A stretch of 27,694 bases of DNA from JBCBJX01 sp964342855 (GCA_964342855.1 CAYFIB010000036.1:1-27694); one strand, 5' to 3'; shown: positions 7,674 through 15,558, counted from the stretch's first letter. The notes: generated by a model from the letters alone, not told the origin. A program made the numbers and translations.

Positions 7674-7727
7674 TGTAAATGCGGCTTGATGGGCTCTCCC
7701 GGCGAGCGAACGTGCTAGGGAAGGCCC

Positions 7728-8528
7728 ATGACCGAAGACCTCACATACGCCTCCTATCTCGCGCTCGACGATCTTCTCGCTTGCCAGCGGCCGCTTTCGG
7801 ACCGGCATGACGAGATGCTGTTCGTCGTCATTCATCAGACGAAAGAGCTCTGGCTGAAGCAGATGCTGCACGAGCTGTCGCTCGCGCAGGGGCTGGTGCG
7901 CGCCGGGGAGCTGGTGCCCGCCTACAAGGCGCTCGCCCGGGTGTCGCGCATCCAGAAAGTGATGACCGAAAGCTGGGACGTTCTCTCCACCTTGACGCCT
8001 GCGGACTACCTCACCTTTCGCGATGTTCTCGGCTCCAGCTCCGGTTTTCAGTCGGACCAGTTCCGCCGGCTCGAATTCATGCTCGGCATGAAGGACGCGA
8101 AGTTTCTGGCCTTCGTCGAAGACCGGCCGGCGGCGCATGCGGCGCTGAAAGCCGCGCTGGATGCGCCCAGCCTTTATGACGACGCGCTCGACCAACTCGC
8201 GAAGGCCGGTTTCGCAGTCCCGGCGGCGGTGCTGGAGCGCGACGTCTCTCAGCCTTATGCGCCGTCGCCCGAAATCGTCGAAGCGTGGCTTCAGGTTTAT
8301 CAGGACCCTGACCGCTATTGGGCGCTTTATCAGCTGGCGGAGAAGTTCGTCGACCTCGACGACGCGCTCCTCGGGTGGCGGCACAAACACGTCACCATCG
8401 TCGAGCGCGTCATTGGCGCGAAGCGGGGAACGGGCGGGACCTCCGGCGCGGCGTATCTGCGCACCACGCTGGAGCGTCGGTGCTTCCCGGAGCTCTGGTC
8501 CGTGCGCACGGAAATGCGGGCGCGCTGA
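7728..8528 (+). CDS. kynA: tryptophan 2,3-dioxygenase
   Basis: Haem enzyme opening the indole ring of L-tryptophan with O2 to give N-formylkynurenine, the first step of the kynurenine pathway, in the cytoplasm. At 266 residues it is normal for bacterial enzymes. Family motifs: YLALDDLLACQRPLS, FVVIHQTKELWLKQ with the substrate-side His36, LTFRDVLGSSSGFQS with the carboxylate-binding Arg98, WRHKHVTIVERVIG with the proximal haem histidine (His221 by position), and the GTGGTSGAAYL loop that closes over the substrate. A start at ATG 7728 fits the family N-terminus. Its stop overlaps the next start (TGATG), so the pair is translationally coupled to a kynureninase-like gene. Confidence 0.95.
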   Translation: MTEDLTYASYLALDDLLACQRPLSDRHDEMLFVVIHQTKELWLKQMLHELSLAQGLVRAGELVPAYKALARVSRIQKVMTESWDVLSTLTPADYLTFRDVLGSSSGFQSDQFRRLEFMLGMKDAKFLAFVEDRPAAHAALKAALDAPSLYDDALDQLAKAGFAVPAAVLERDVSQPYAPSPEIVEAWLQVYQDPDRYWALYQLAEKFVDLDDALLGWRHKHVTIVERVIGAKRGTGGTSGAAYLRTTLERRCFPELWSVRTEMRAR

Positions 8529-9688
8529 TGAGCTGGAAGCCGCTTTTCTCCCGCTCGCTCGCCGCCGCGCCGGAGCGGCTGCACTTCGCCGCGCACTCGC
8601 ACCATCTGTGGCCGGACGCCGCGTTCGAGGGGCAGATGGCGGCGGTCGAGACGGCCGAACGCCTCGCCGACGACAAATGGGACTACATCCTTGGCGACCT
8701 CTGGGCCGAGGCGCAGCGCGAGATCGCCGCGGAGCTGGCGCTGCCGGACCCCGCGACCATCGTCTTCGCGCCGAACACGCACGAATTCGTCATGCGCCTC
8801 GTCAGCGCGGTCGAGCAGCGCCCGGTCCGCATCCTCTCCACCGACGGTGAGTTCCATTCCTTCCGCCGACAGATCGCCCGACTGGCCGAGGCGGGCGACA
8901 TTGCGCTGGAGACCGTCGCGACTGAGCCGTTCGAGAGCTTCGAGGAGCGCTCCCTCGCTGCTGCTGAGCTAACGGACGCGGACATTATTTTCGTCAGCCA
9001 ACGGTTTTTCGGCACGGGCCGCGCTTTCGCGCGCGTGCGGGAAGTCGCGAGCCTGGCGCCAGCGACGGCCATGGTCGTCATCGACGGCTATCATTCCTTC
9101 ATGGCGGAGCCGACGGATTTTTCCGCCATCGCCGAGCGCGCCTTCTTCCTCGCGGGCGGCTATAAATACGCCATGAGCGGGGAGGGCGTCGCCTTCCTGC
9201 ACGCGCCGCCGGGCTGGGCGGAACGCCCGCGCTTCACGGGGTGGTATGCGGAGTTTGAAGACCTTTCCCTGCCGCCGGGCGCCGTCGGCTATGCGCCCGA
9301 CGCGCGCCGGCTGCTCGGCTCCACTTTCGATGCTTCCGGCCTCTTCCGGTTCGTCCATGTCCGCCGGGCGCTGGCTGAAGCAGGTGCGAACACCGTCGCG
9401 ATCTCGCAACACGCGCGGGATTTGCAGGAACAGTTTCTGGCTTCCGTCCAAAGGGGCGAGGCGGGCGCGCTCAGCGAGGCGGAACTCCTGAACCCGCCCG
9501 GCGACGGCTTCGGCGCGCGGTTTCTGGCGTTCCGCCATGGGCGCGCGGCGGACTGGAAGGCGGCGCTGCGCGAGCGGGGCGTCGTGACGGACGTGCGCGG
9601 CGACGTCATCCGCTTCGGCTTCGGCGCCTATCAGGATGCGGCGGACGTTGCGGCGTTGCTTGACCGGGCGGGCGAGGTCATCAAGTAA
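8528..9688 (+). CDS. kynU: kynureninase-like class V aminotransferase-fold PLP enzyme
   Basis: A 386-residue fold-type I PLP enzyme. Asp186 in VVIDGYHSF fits the residue holding the pyridine nitrogen, and Lys213 in LAGGYKYAMSGEGVAFLHAP is the expected Schiff-base lysine. Kynureninase splits kynurenine to anthranilate and alanine, and the one-base overlap with the dioxygenase gene (TGATG) strongly suggests this role. It is not a standard KynU, though. Near the N-terminus, where canonical enzymes have a GNSLG motif, it has FAAHSHHLWPD, and the Lys region is GGYKYAMSGEG rather than CTYKYLNGGPG. No kynurenine formamidase gene is nearby. So this may be a divergent kynureninase, or an enzyme acting on another intermediate such as formylkynurenine; the symbol is provisional. 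Confidence 0.78.
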   Translation: MSWKPLFSRSLAAAPERLHFAAHSHHLWPDAAFEGQMAAVETAERLADDKWDYILGDLWAEAQREIAAELALPDPATIVFAPNTHEFVMRLVSAVEQRPVRILSTDGEFHSFRRQIARLAEAGDIALETVATEPFESFEERSLAAAELTDADIIFVSQRFFGTGRAFARVREVASLAPATAMVVIDGYHSFMAEPTDFSAIAERAFFLAGGYKYAMSGEGVAFLHAPPGWAERPRFTGWYAEFEDLSLPPGAVGYAPDARRLLGSTFDASGLFRFVHVRRALAEAGANTVAISQHARDLQEQFLASVQRGEAGALSEAELLNPPGDGFGARFLAFRHGRAADWKAALRERGVVTDVRGDVIRFGFGAYQDAADVAALLDRAGEVIK

Positions 9689-9689
9689 A

Positions 9690-9713
9690 CGCAGGTTCCA
9701 ACAGACACCTGCG
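9690..9713. other. short intergenic hairpin between kynureninase-like and porin genes
   Basis: CGCAGGT (9690-9696) pairs with ACCTGCG (9707-9713) across a 10-base loop, just after the upstream stop and ending 10 bases before the porin ATG. Without a T run it is a weak terminator candidate; it could also sequester the poorly matched ribosome site of the porin gene. Confidence 0.35.
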
Positions 9714-9723
9714 AGTAGAATTG

Positions 9724-11055
9724 ATGTTCCGCGTCCTCTCCGCCGCCCTTCTTTCCAGCGTCGCCAGCGTCGCTTCGGCTCAGGAAATTACATTCGACTG
9801 GTCCGCCGAGCACCGCACGCGGTATCAGTCGCTCTCCGACCAGTTCCGCAACAACCTTGATGGAAGCGATCAGGCGATCGTTCTTCGTACGCTGATCGCC
9901 GGCGAAGCGAAGGCGGGGATCATCACCCTCGGCGGTGAGTTTCAGGACTCGCGCAGCTATCTGGATGATGAGGGCTCGGCGGTCGGCACGAACGTCGTCA
10001 ACGCCGCGGAGATCCTGCAGGCCTATCTCGCCCTTGATCTGACCGAGGCGAGCGGCGCGGATGAAGCAAGCCTCACTTTCGGTCGCCAGACGATCGATCT
10101 CGGCTCGCGGCGCCTCGTCGGACGACAGCGGTTCCGCAACTCCATCAACGCCTTCACCGGCGCGCGTTGGAGCTGGGCGAAAGGCGATGCGAGCTGGGAC
10201 GCCTTCGTCTTCGTGCCGGTGGAGAAACGTCCCTTCAGCGCCGACGGACGCAAGGACAACGTCATTCAGATCGACAAGGAAAACGAGGACGTCCTCTTCT
10301 GGGGCGTCTTCTATTCCCGCGAGGGGCTGCCCTTCGACGTGATGGCGGAGGCCTATTATTTCGGCCTCGATTTCGAAGCCGAGGGGTTTGCGACGGATCA
10401 GACGCTCCATACGCCGGGGTTCCGTGTCCGGACGAAGCCGAAGGTAAACGCGCTCGACTTCGAGATCGAAGGCGTCCTGCAGTTCGGCGACCGCGAAAGC
10501 GTCGTCCTGCCGAGCCTTGCGACCGAAACGCTCGACGTGTTCGCACAGTACGCCCACGTCGAGCTTGGGTTCACCTATGACGCGCGTTTCACCCCGCGCG
10601 TTTCGGTGATCTACGACTTTGCGAGCGGCGACGAGAACTCCGCCGATGGCGACTTTGGGCGCTTCAACGGCTTGTTCGGGCCGGTCGTCGGCGATTTCGG
10701 GCCGACGGACATCTACACCGCCTTCGGACGGGAGAACATTTCCTCGCCGGGCTTCAAGATCGAAGGGACGCACGCGGACAAGGCGAAGGCGTTCGTGCGC
10801 TACCGCGCCTTCTTCCTTGACGCGCCGGCGGACGCCTGGGTGCGCGCAGGGGTGCGCGACCTGACCGGCGACTCCGGCGATCTGGTCGGCCACCAGGTCG
10901 ATGCGCGCGCGCAGTGGACCGTCATCGAGAACCGCGTGAGCATGGCGACCGGCGGCGTTGTCCTCGCTCGCGGCCCGTTCGCGCGCGATGCGGCGGCTGG
11001 CGACAAGGACCCCGTCTCCTATTACGGGTATTTTGAGGTAACGCTGCGCTTCTGA
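9724..11055 (+). CDS. alginate-export (AlgE-like) family outer-membrane porin
   Basis: A 443-residue secreted beta-barrel protein. ATG 9724 starts a clean signal peptide (MFRVLSAALLSSVASVASAQ, cleavage before QEITF); the TTG at 9721 is less likely. Features of the alginate_export family are visible: FDWSAEHRTRYQSLSDQFR near the N-terminus, LTFGRQTIDLGSRRLVGRQRFRN (written in two parts: LTFGRQTIDLG and SRRLVGRQRFRN, about residues 115-139), WDAFVFVPV, RVSVIYDFASGDEN and a terminal Phe (YFEVTLRF). Many members transport solutes other than alginate, and no alginate genes are near, so the name describes the fold only. It sits 35 bases after the kynureninase-like gene and 38 before a dihaem cytochrome; whether it belongs with tryptophan degradation is open. 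Confidence 0.82.
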   Translation: MFRVLSAALLSSVASVASAQEITFDWSAEHRTRYQSLSDQFRNNLDGSDQAIVLRTLIAGEAKAGIITLGGEFQDSRSYLDDEGSAVGTNVVNAAEILQAYLALDLTEASGADEASLTFGRQTIDLGSRRLVGRQRFRNSINAFTGARWSWAKGDASWDAFVFVPVEKRPFSADGRKDNVIQIDKENEDVLFWGVFYSREGLPFDVMAEAYYFGLDFEAEGFATDQTLHTPGFRVRTKPKVNALDFEIEGVLQFGDRESVVLPSLATETLDVFAQYAHVELGFTYDARFTPRVSVIYDFASGDENSADGDFGRFNGLFGPVVGDFGPTDIYTAFGRENISSPGFKIEGTHADKAKAFVRYRAFFLDAPADAWVRAGVRDLTGDSGDLVGHQVDARAQWTVIENRVSMATGGVVLARGPFARDAAAGDKDPVSYYGYFEVTLRF

Positions 11056-11093
11056 TAGCGTCTGTCGTCTCGAGGGGAGGCGGCGCAAGCCGA

Positions 11094-12002
11094 ATGCGGA
11101 TGCCGCATAACATCTACGTTCGGATTTTCGGATTGGCGGCAGCCGCAGTGACGATCGTCACCGGGCTGATTTTCGGCGGCGTCTATGTCGCGAGTAGTGC
11201 GAAGCTTCGCGTCGCGACTGTCGATCCCATCGATTTCACTGTCGACGTCGCGTCTGATCCCGAGGTCATTGAACACGGTCGCCATATCGCGCGCACCCGC
11301 GGGTGTTTCGGCTGTCATGGGCAGCAGCTGGAAGGCAAGGATTTCGATACCCAGTGGGACTGGCCGAAACGAGCCGTCGCGCCCAATCTCGCCCAGTACG
11401 CGCGCGACCACGATGCCACCGTCCTCGAAGCGGCGATCCGACAGGGAATCGGCGCAAACGGCCGCGCCCTCACGTCCATGCCATCCTACAATTTCACGCG
11501 TCTCAACGACGCCGATCTATCCGCGCTGATCGCGTTCCTGCGCGCAGCGCCGGTCGTGGAGATCGCACTCCCCAAGCCGGCCCTCGGTTGGTCGGCGCGT
11601 TGGGACATCGCTTTCGGCGGGGAGCGGACCATGGCGGCGTGGGCGGATCTCGTGCCGCCGCTGACCCATGATCCGGTGGCCGCGCCCCAACTGGCGCGAG
11701 GCGAGTATCTGGCGATGACCATGTGCAATGAGTGCCATGGGCTCGATGTGCGCGGACAGACGTTCTATCCGCCGTTCACGCCGGACCTCGCCATGGTCGC
11801 CGCTATCGACCGCGCGGAGTTCGAGCGCATCATCACGACCGGCATCGGCATGGGCGAGCGCCCGCTCGGCCTGATGCAACTCGTCGCGCCGGACCGGTTT
11901 CCCGATCTGCACGACGAAGAAATCGATGCGCTCTATGCGTATCTGACCTCCCTCGCGGAAGAGCCCGTAGCCGAGAACGTCGTCTGGCGTCCTGAGCGTT
12001 AG
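11094..12002 (+). CDS. membrane-anchored dihaem cytochrome c
   Basis: A 302-residue periplasmic electron carrier held by an uncleaved N-terminal helix (about residues 8-33: IYVRIFGLAAAAVTIVTGLI). Two haem sites are seen: CFGCH at residues 71-75 and CNECH at 211-215. The likely axial methionines are Met129 in TSMPSYNF and Met261 in GLMQLVAP. Each c domain ends with the usual helix before a short tail (DADLSALIAFLR and DEEIDALYAYLTSL), so the protein is a tandem of two class I domains. Such proteins often accept electrons from periplasmic dehydrogenases; no partner dehydrogenase is adjacent, so the donor is unknown. GGGGAGG at 11074-11080 is rather far (13 bases) from ATG 11094; ATG 11100 is an alternative. 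Confidence 0.9.
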   Translation: MRMPHNIYVRIFGLAAAAVTIVTGLIFGGVYVASSAKLRVATVDPIDFTVDVASDPEVIEHGRHIARTRGCFGCHGQQLEGKDFDTQWDWPKRAVAPNLAQYARDHDATVLEAAIRQGIGANGRALTSMPSYNFTRLNDADLSALIAFLRAAPVVEIALPKPALGWSARWDIAFGGERTMAAWADLVPPLTHDPVAAPQLARGEYLAMTMCNECHGLDVRGQTFYPPFTPDLAMVAAIDRAEFERIITTGIGMGERPLGLMQLVAPDRFPDLHDEEIDALYAYLTSLAEEPVAENVVWRPER

Positions 12003-12110
12003 CGCAGCGAATTCACGGCGTCCTCAATCAATAAGGACCGGTTTTCGGCGAAGCGAAGCTGATGCGCGTCGAAGCGATGGCGCGGCGTCTGGTTCTTCCG
12101 TGTCGGTCTG

Positions 12111-12359
12111 ATGCTCTGGATCGTAGCCAATCAGGGACCGGTCGGCATTGATGGGAACTTCGACGGGCCGACGGTCGTTGTTCTCAATTTCGCTCAGTAT
12201 CTCGCGCCCCTCGCGATCCTTGAGCTGTATTTTCGGGCGAGAGACGCAGGCGGCGTCGGCTTCCGGGTCGCGATGACGCTTGTTCTCACGGTCGCCGCAT
12301 TGGCGACCGCGGCGGGGTCCGTCGCGGCGTATCTCATCCTCTGGGCGCCGCGGCTTTAG
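12111..12359 (+). CDS. small hypothetical membrane protein
   Basis: An 82-residue protein with two hydrophobic spans (about residues 23-42, VVVLNFAQYLAPLAILELYF, and 53-78), so it probably sits in the inner membrane. Not recognised. No good ribosome site precedes ATG 12111. The frame is open back to a stop at 12060, and the upstream residues KRWRGVWFFRVGL look like the beginning of a membrane helix that runs on into MLWIVANQ; there is no ATG, GTG or TTG in that part. The true N-terminus may therefore be missing through a small indel, or the start may be non-standard. The codon pattern (GC at third positions) supports coding. Confidence 0.55.
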   Translation: MLWIVANQGPVGIDGNFDGPTVVVLNFAQYLAPLAILELYFRARDAGGVGFRVAMTLVLTVAALATAAGSVAAYLILWAPRL

Positions 12360-12436
12360 GCGCAACTGCGCCCGCGCGTTGCCCGGCGTCCGCCATCGGC
12401 CCACATATCGGTTGCAACCGAAACGAGGAGGCCGCC

Positions 12437-13471
12437 ATGGCGACGCAGAGCCGCGAAATTCACCTGAAAGCCTATCCGCAAGGCGCGCCGACGCCGGAGA
12501 TCTTCGAAACGAAGACCGTCGATATTGTGGACCCGGGCGAGGGGCAGGCGCTGATGCGCACGGTCTGGATGTCCGTCGACCCCTATATGCGCGGGCGCAT
12601 GACGCCGGGGATCAAAAGCTACATTCCGCCGTTCCAGCTCGGCGAAACCCTCGACGGCGGCGCCGTCGCGCAAGTGATCGCGGGCGGCACGAAAGACCTT
12701 AAGGTCGGCGACTATGTCGTCGGCTTCACCGGCGGCTGGCGCGAATACTGGCTGACGGACGGGGAAGGCCTCACCAAGGTCGACCCGAACCTCGCGCCGC
12801 TTTCGGCCTATCTCGGCGTCCTCGGCATGCCCGGCTTCACCGCCTGGGCGGGCATCGAAAACATCCTGAAGCCGAAGGAAGGCGAGACCATGTTCGTCTC
12901 CGGCGCCGCGGGCGCGGTCGGCTCCCTCGTCGGCCAGATCGGCAAGATGCGCGGCTGTAAAGTCATCGGTACGGCGGGCTCGGACGAAAAATGCGCCTGG
13001 CTGACCGATGAACTCGGCTTCGATGTCGCGCTCAACTACAAGAATTTCGAGACCTCCGACGATCTCGCGCGGGAGCTCTACAAGCACGCGCCGAAAGGGA
13101 TCGATACATACTTCGAAAACGTCGGCGGCATCATGTTGGAAGCGGCGCTGTCCGCCATCGCTTTCGGCGGGCGCATCGCGCTGTGCGGTCTCATCGCGGT
13201 CTACAACGACCAGCGCCGCGCGCCGGGTCCGAACAATATGGCGAACCTCATCGGCCGCGGCGTCCTCATGCGCGGCTTCATTATGTCGGAATACATCGAC
13301 CAGATGCCGAAGTTCTTCGCCGAGATCGCGCCCGCCGTCGCCTCGGGCGAGGTGAAGTTCAAGGAGACCGTGTACGAGGGGCTAGAGAAGGCGCCGGACG
13401 CCTTCGCTGGGCTCTTCCGCGGCGAGAACACTGGCAAGGCGGTCGTTCGAGTTTCTCCGGATACGGTTTAA
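12437..13471 (+). CDS. zinc-independent NADP-dependent alkenal/one oxidoreductase (MDR family)
   Basis: A 344-residue medium-chain reductase of the leukotriene B4 12-hydroxydehydrogenase / prostaglandin reductase / CurA group. These enzymes reduce the double bond of alpha,beta-unsaturated ketones and aldehydes with NADPH in the cytoplasm. Seen: VDPYMRGRM and the quinone-reductase-like N-terminal domain without zinc ligands, LGMPGFTAWAGI, the nucleotide-binding AAGAVGS (residues 157-163), and TYFENVGG, typical of this subgroup. The C-terminal part has GENTGKAVVRV. GAGGAGG sits 7-13 bases upstream of ATG 12437. Its 3' end faces rsmA across two palindromic repeat elements. Exact substrate unknown; likely detoxification. 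Confidence 0.92.
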   Translation: MATQSREIHLKAYPQGAPTPEIFETKTVDIVDPGEGQALMRTVWMSVDPYMRGRMTPGIKSYIPPFQLGETLDGGAVAQVIAGGTKDLKVGDYVVGFTGGWREYWLTDGEGLTKVDPNLAPLSAYLGVLGMPGFTAWAGIENILKPKEGETMFVSGAAGAVGSLVGQIGKMRGCKVIGTAGSDEKCAWLTDELGFDVALNYKNFETSDDLARELYKHAPKGIDTYFENVGGIMLEAALSAIAFGGRIALCGLIAVYNDQRRAPGPNNMANLIGRGVLMRGFIMSEYIDQMPKFFAEIAPAVASGEVKFKETVYEGLEKAPDAFAGLFRGENTGKAVVRVSPDTV

Positions 13472-13478
13472 CCCCTCA

Positions 13479-13620
13479 CGTCATCCCGGACGCGCGAAGC
13501 GCGATCCGGGACCCATCTCGGAAAGTTTCAACGTGTTGAGGGCGTCCGAGATGGGTCCCGGCTCTAACAAGCGTTTGCCGAGCCCTGCGGGCTCGGACGC
13601 TTGTAACGGCCGGGATGACG
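13479..13620. repeat. nested palindromic intergenic repeat element (CATCCCGGA type)
   Basis: The outer arms CGTCATCCCGG (13479-13489) and CCGGGATGACG (13610-13620) are perfect inverted copies. Inside, 17-base arms at 13506-13522 and 13545-13561 (beginning CCGGGACCCATC) pair perfectly. A second internal arm combines CAAGCGT/ACGCTTG (13568-13574 / 13597-13603) with CCGAGCCC/GGGCTCGG (13578-13585 / 13589-13596). A short CGCG-AAG-CGCG stem lies at 13491-13503. As RNA this would be a multi-branched structure. Similar dispersed elements with the CATCCCGGA...TCCGGGA core are, from memory, common between genes in alphaproteobacterial genomes. It lies between two convergent genes. Confidence 0.8.
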
Positions 13621-13637
13621 TTGAAAGCGATCTTCGT

Positions 13638-13688
13638 CCTGAGGAGCGCGCCGCCCTTCGAGACGCCGCCTGGCGGCGGCTCCTCAGG
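13638..13688. repeat. second palindromic intergenic repeat (CCTGAGGAGC type)
   Basis: CCTGAGGAGC (13638-13647) and GCTCCTCAGG (13679-13688) are perfect inverted arms; inside are CCCTTCGAGACGCC and a GCCGCC-T-GGCGGC hairpin (13665-13677). This is a different family from the adjacent element, also of a type seen in intergenic DNA of Caulobacter-like genomes as I recall. It ends 37 bases before the 3' end of rsmA and may serve as a terminator for either convergent gene. Confidence 0.75.
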
Positions 13689-13724
13689 GTGAAGAGGCGC
13701 GCGTCACGAAGGACAGCCGCAAGC

Positions 13725-14558
13725 TCAGACTTCTTCCGCAATCCGGCGCCAGTCCGCCGGCGCGATCTCCTCGGCGCGGGCTGTGGGGTCGAGGCCGAGG
13801 CGTTCCAGCGTCTCCTCGGTCGCCGCGCCGAAGAGCGGCTTCAGGGACGCCCGCAGCATTTTCCGGCGCGCGCCGAAACCGGCGCGGGTCGCTTTCTCCA
13901 GCGCTTTCAAATCGACCTCCGGCGCGATCGCCTCAAAGAGAACCACGGAGGAATCCACCTTCGGCGGCGGCGTGAAGGCGCGGGCGGGGAGGTCGAAGGC
14001 TTTCTTCGCGCGCGAGGCGCTGTCGGCGAGAACGGAGAGGCGGCCATAAGCCTTCGTGCCCGGCGAGGCGACGATCCGCTCGGCGACTTCCTTCTGAAAC
14101 ATGAGCGCCATGCGCGACCACAGCCCCGGCGGCGCCGTCAGCCAGCGGACGAGGAGCTCCGTGCCGACATTGTAAGGCAGGTTCGAGGCGATCTTCACCG
14201 GCGGCGCGAGACCGCGCGCGGCGAGGAGGGCGCGTTCGTCCGCCTGCAGCGCGTCGGCGAATTCGACATCGAACCGCCCGTCCGCCGCCTCGGCCAATTC
14301 CTCCAGCGCGCCGCGGCAGCGCTCGTCGCGCTCGATGGCGACGACGCGCGCGCCCGTCTCCAGAAGCGCGCGGGTGAGGCCGCCGGGGCCGGGGCCGACC
14401 TCGATGACGACGTCGTCCGGGCCGATATCCGCCGCGCGGGCGATCTTCCGGGTGAGGTTCAGATCAAGGAGGAAATGCTGGCCGAGCCCCTTTCGCGCGC
14501 CGAGGCCGTGCTCGGCGATGGTTTCGCGCAGGGGCGGCAGGCCGGAAAGATCCGTCAT
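13725..14558 (-). CDS. rsmA: 16S rRNA dimethyladenosine transferase
   Basis: Dimethylates two adjacent adenines in helix 45 (A1518, A1519) of 16S rRNA, using SAM, late in small-subunit assembly (KsgA). At 277 residues it is normal for the family. Seen: the RNA-binding N-terminal KGLGQHFLLDLN, SAM motif VIEVGPGPGGLTRAL (about residues 51-65), acidic ERDER after strand 2, the catalytic NLPYNV (126-131), and the C-terminal helical domain with TPPPKVDSSVV and FGARRKMLRASLK. It starts at ATG 14558, 7 bases after the pdxA stop, and is the last gene of the lptFG-lptD-surA-pdxA-rsmA cluster; repeat elements lie downstream. Confidence 0.97.
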   Translation of the reverse strand: MTDLSGLPPLRETIAEHGLGARKGLGQHFLLDLNLTRKIARAADIGPDDVVIEVGPGPGGLTRALLETGARVVAIERDERCRGALEELAEAADGRFDVEFADALQADERALLAARGLAPPVKIASNLPYNVGTELLVRWLTAPPGLWSRMALMFQKEVAERIVASPGTKAYGRLSVLADSASRAKKAFDLPARAFTPPPKVDSSVVLFEAIAPEVDLKALEKATRAGFGARRKMLRASLKPLFGAATEETLERLGLDPTARAEEIAPADWRRIAEEV

Positions 14559-14565
14559 CGGCGCC

Positions 14566-15558
14566 TCAGCCGCGCGCGTCGTAGCGGGCGCGGTTCTCCG
14601 CCATCGCCGACGCCGCTCGCAGGGCGGCGATCAGGCTGTCGGGCCGCGCGATCCCCTTGCCGACGATGTCGAGCCCGACGCCGTGATCGGGCGAGGTTCG
14701 GACGATCGGCAGGCCGATGGTGATGTTCACCGTGCCGTGGAAGTCCAGAAGTTTCACGGGGATGAGGCCCTGATCGTGGTACATGGCGAGGGCGACATCG
14801 AACCGGTCGAGGGCGTCGGAGCGGAAGGCGCTATCCGCCGGAACAGGCCCGAAGGCGTCGATCCCTTCCGCCTGCGCCGCTTCAATCGCAGGCGCGATTT
14901 CCGCGGCGTCCTCCGACCCCAGAAGACCGTCCTCGCCCGCGTGCGGATTGAGGCCGCAGACCAGCACGCGTGGAACGAACAGGCCGAAATCGCGCTTCAG
15001 GCTCTGATCGGCGAGGCGGATCGCGTAGAGCACGCGGTCGCGCGTGATGAGCGTCGGCACGTTCGAGAGCGGCGTGTGGATGGTCGCGAGGACCGTCGTC
15101 AGACGCTCGCCGCGCATCATCATGGCGGGGCCGCGGGCGAAGCCCTCCGGCATCGGAGCGTCGGCGGCGAGCTCGGCGACATATTCCGTATGGCCCGGAT
15201 GATCGAGCCCTGCGTCTTTCAGCGACGCTTTGCGGATGGGGTTGGTGACCACCGCCGCCGCTTCCCCCGAGAGTGTGAGGCCCACGGCTTCGGCGATGGA
15301 GCGCGCGACGGATGTTTGCTCACTGGCTAAGTCGACGGCGCCTTCGAAAACCGGGAGCGCGTTCGAGAAAATGTCCGTGGCTTCGGAGAGAGCCTTGATC
15401 GGCGCGAGCGGAATATCGGTTCCGGCGAGCGGCGCGGCGTCGCCGATCCAGACAAATACGGGCCCCGTCTCCCGAAGCGCGCGCCATGCTTTCGCGGTGA
15501 TCTCCGGGCCGACGCCTGCTGGATCGCCGGTCGTCAGCGCGAGCGGTTTTAGCGCCAT
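14566..15558 (-). CDS. pdxA: 4-hydroxythreonine-4-phosphate dehydrogenase
   Basis: NAD-dependent enzyme of pyridoxal phosphate synthesis; it oxidises 4-phosphohydroxy-L-threonine, and its product then goes to PdxJ. The 330-residue protein from ATG 15558 has LTTGDPAGVGPE at the N-terminus, the substrate His in PGHTEY (His123), and the three metal-binding histidines at 161 (ATIHTPL), 206 (NPHAGEDG) and 261 (YHDQGLIP), each 5 residues lower than in the E. coli enzyme. TSPDHGVGLDI closes the active site. The start overlaps the surA stop by one base (TGATG); a GTG one codon upstream is possible. The usual TAPINK segment reads TNPIRK here, a mild variation. Confidence 0.97.
   Translation of the reverse strand: MALKPLALTTGDPAGVGPEITAKAWRALRETGPVFVWIGDAAPLAGTDIPLAPIKALSEATDIFSNALPVFEGAVDLASEQTSVARSIAEAVGLTLSGEAAAVVTNPIRKASLKDAGLDHPGHTEYVAELAADAPMPEGFARGPAMMMRGERLTTVLATIHTPLSNVPTLITRDRVLYAIRLADQSLKRDFGLFVPRVLVCGLNPHAGEDGLLGSEDAAEIAPAIEAAQAEGIDAFGPVPADSAFRSDALDRFDVALAMYHDQGLIPVKLLDFHGTVNITIGLPIVRTSPDHGVGLDIVGKGIARPDSLIAALRAASAMAENRARYDARG

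Noticed and set aside
7615..7674. Longer N-terminus for the TonB receptor, starting at 7674
   Set aside because: It would put a basic leader before a clear signal peptide and overlap the Fur-like box; ATG 7614 has AGGA upstream.
9631..11088. 485-residue minus-strand frame opposite the porin gene
   Set aside because: Antisense shadow; the plus-strand protein has a signal peptide, family motifs and a terminal Phe.
12024..12404. 126-residue minus-strand frame covering the small membrane gene
   Set aside because: Composition is Arg/Asp/Pro-rich like antisense shadow sequence, with no domain and no ribosome site.
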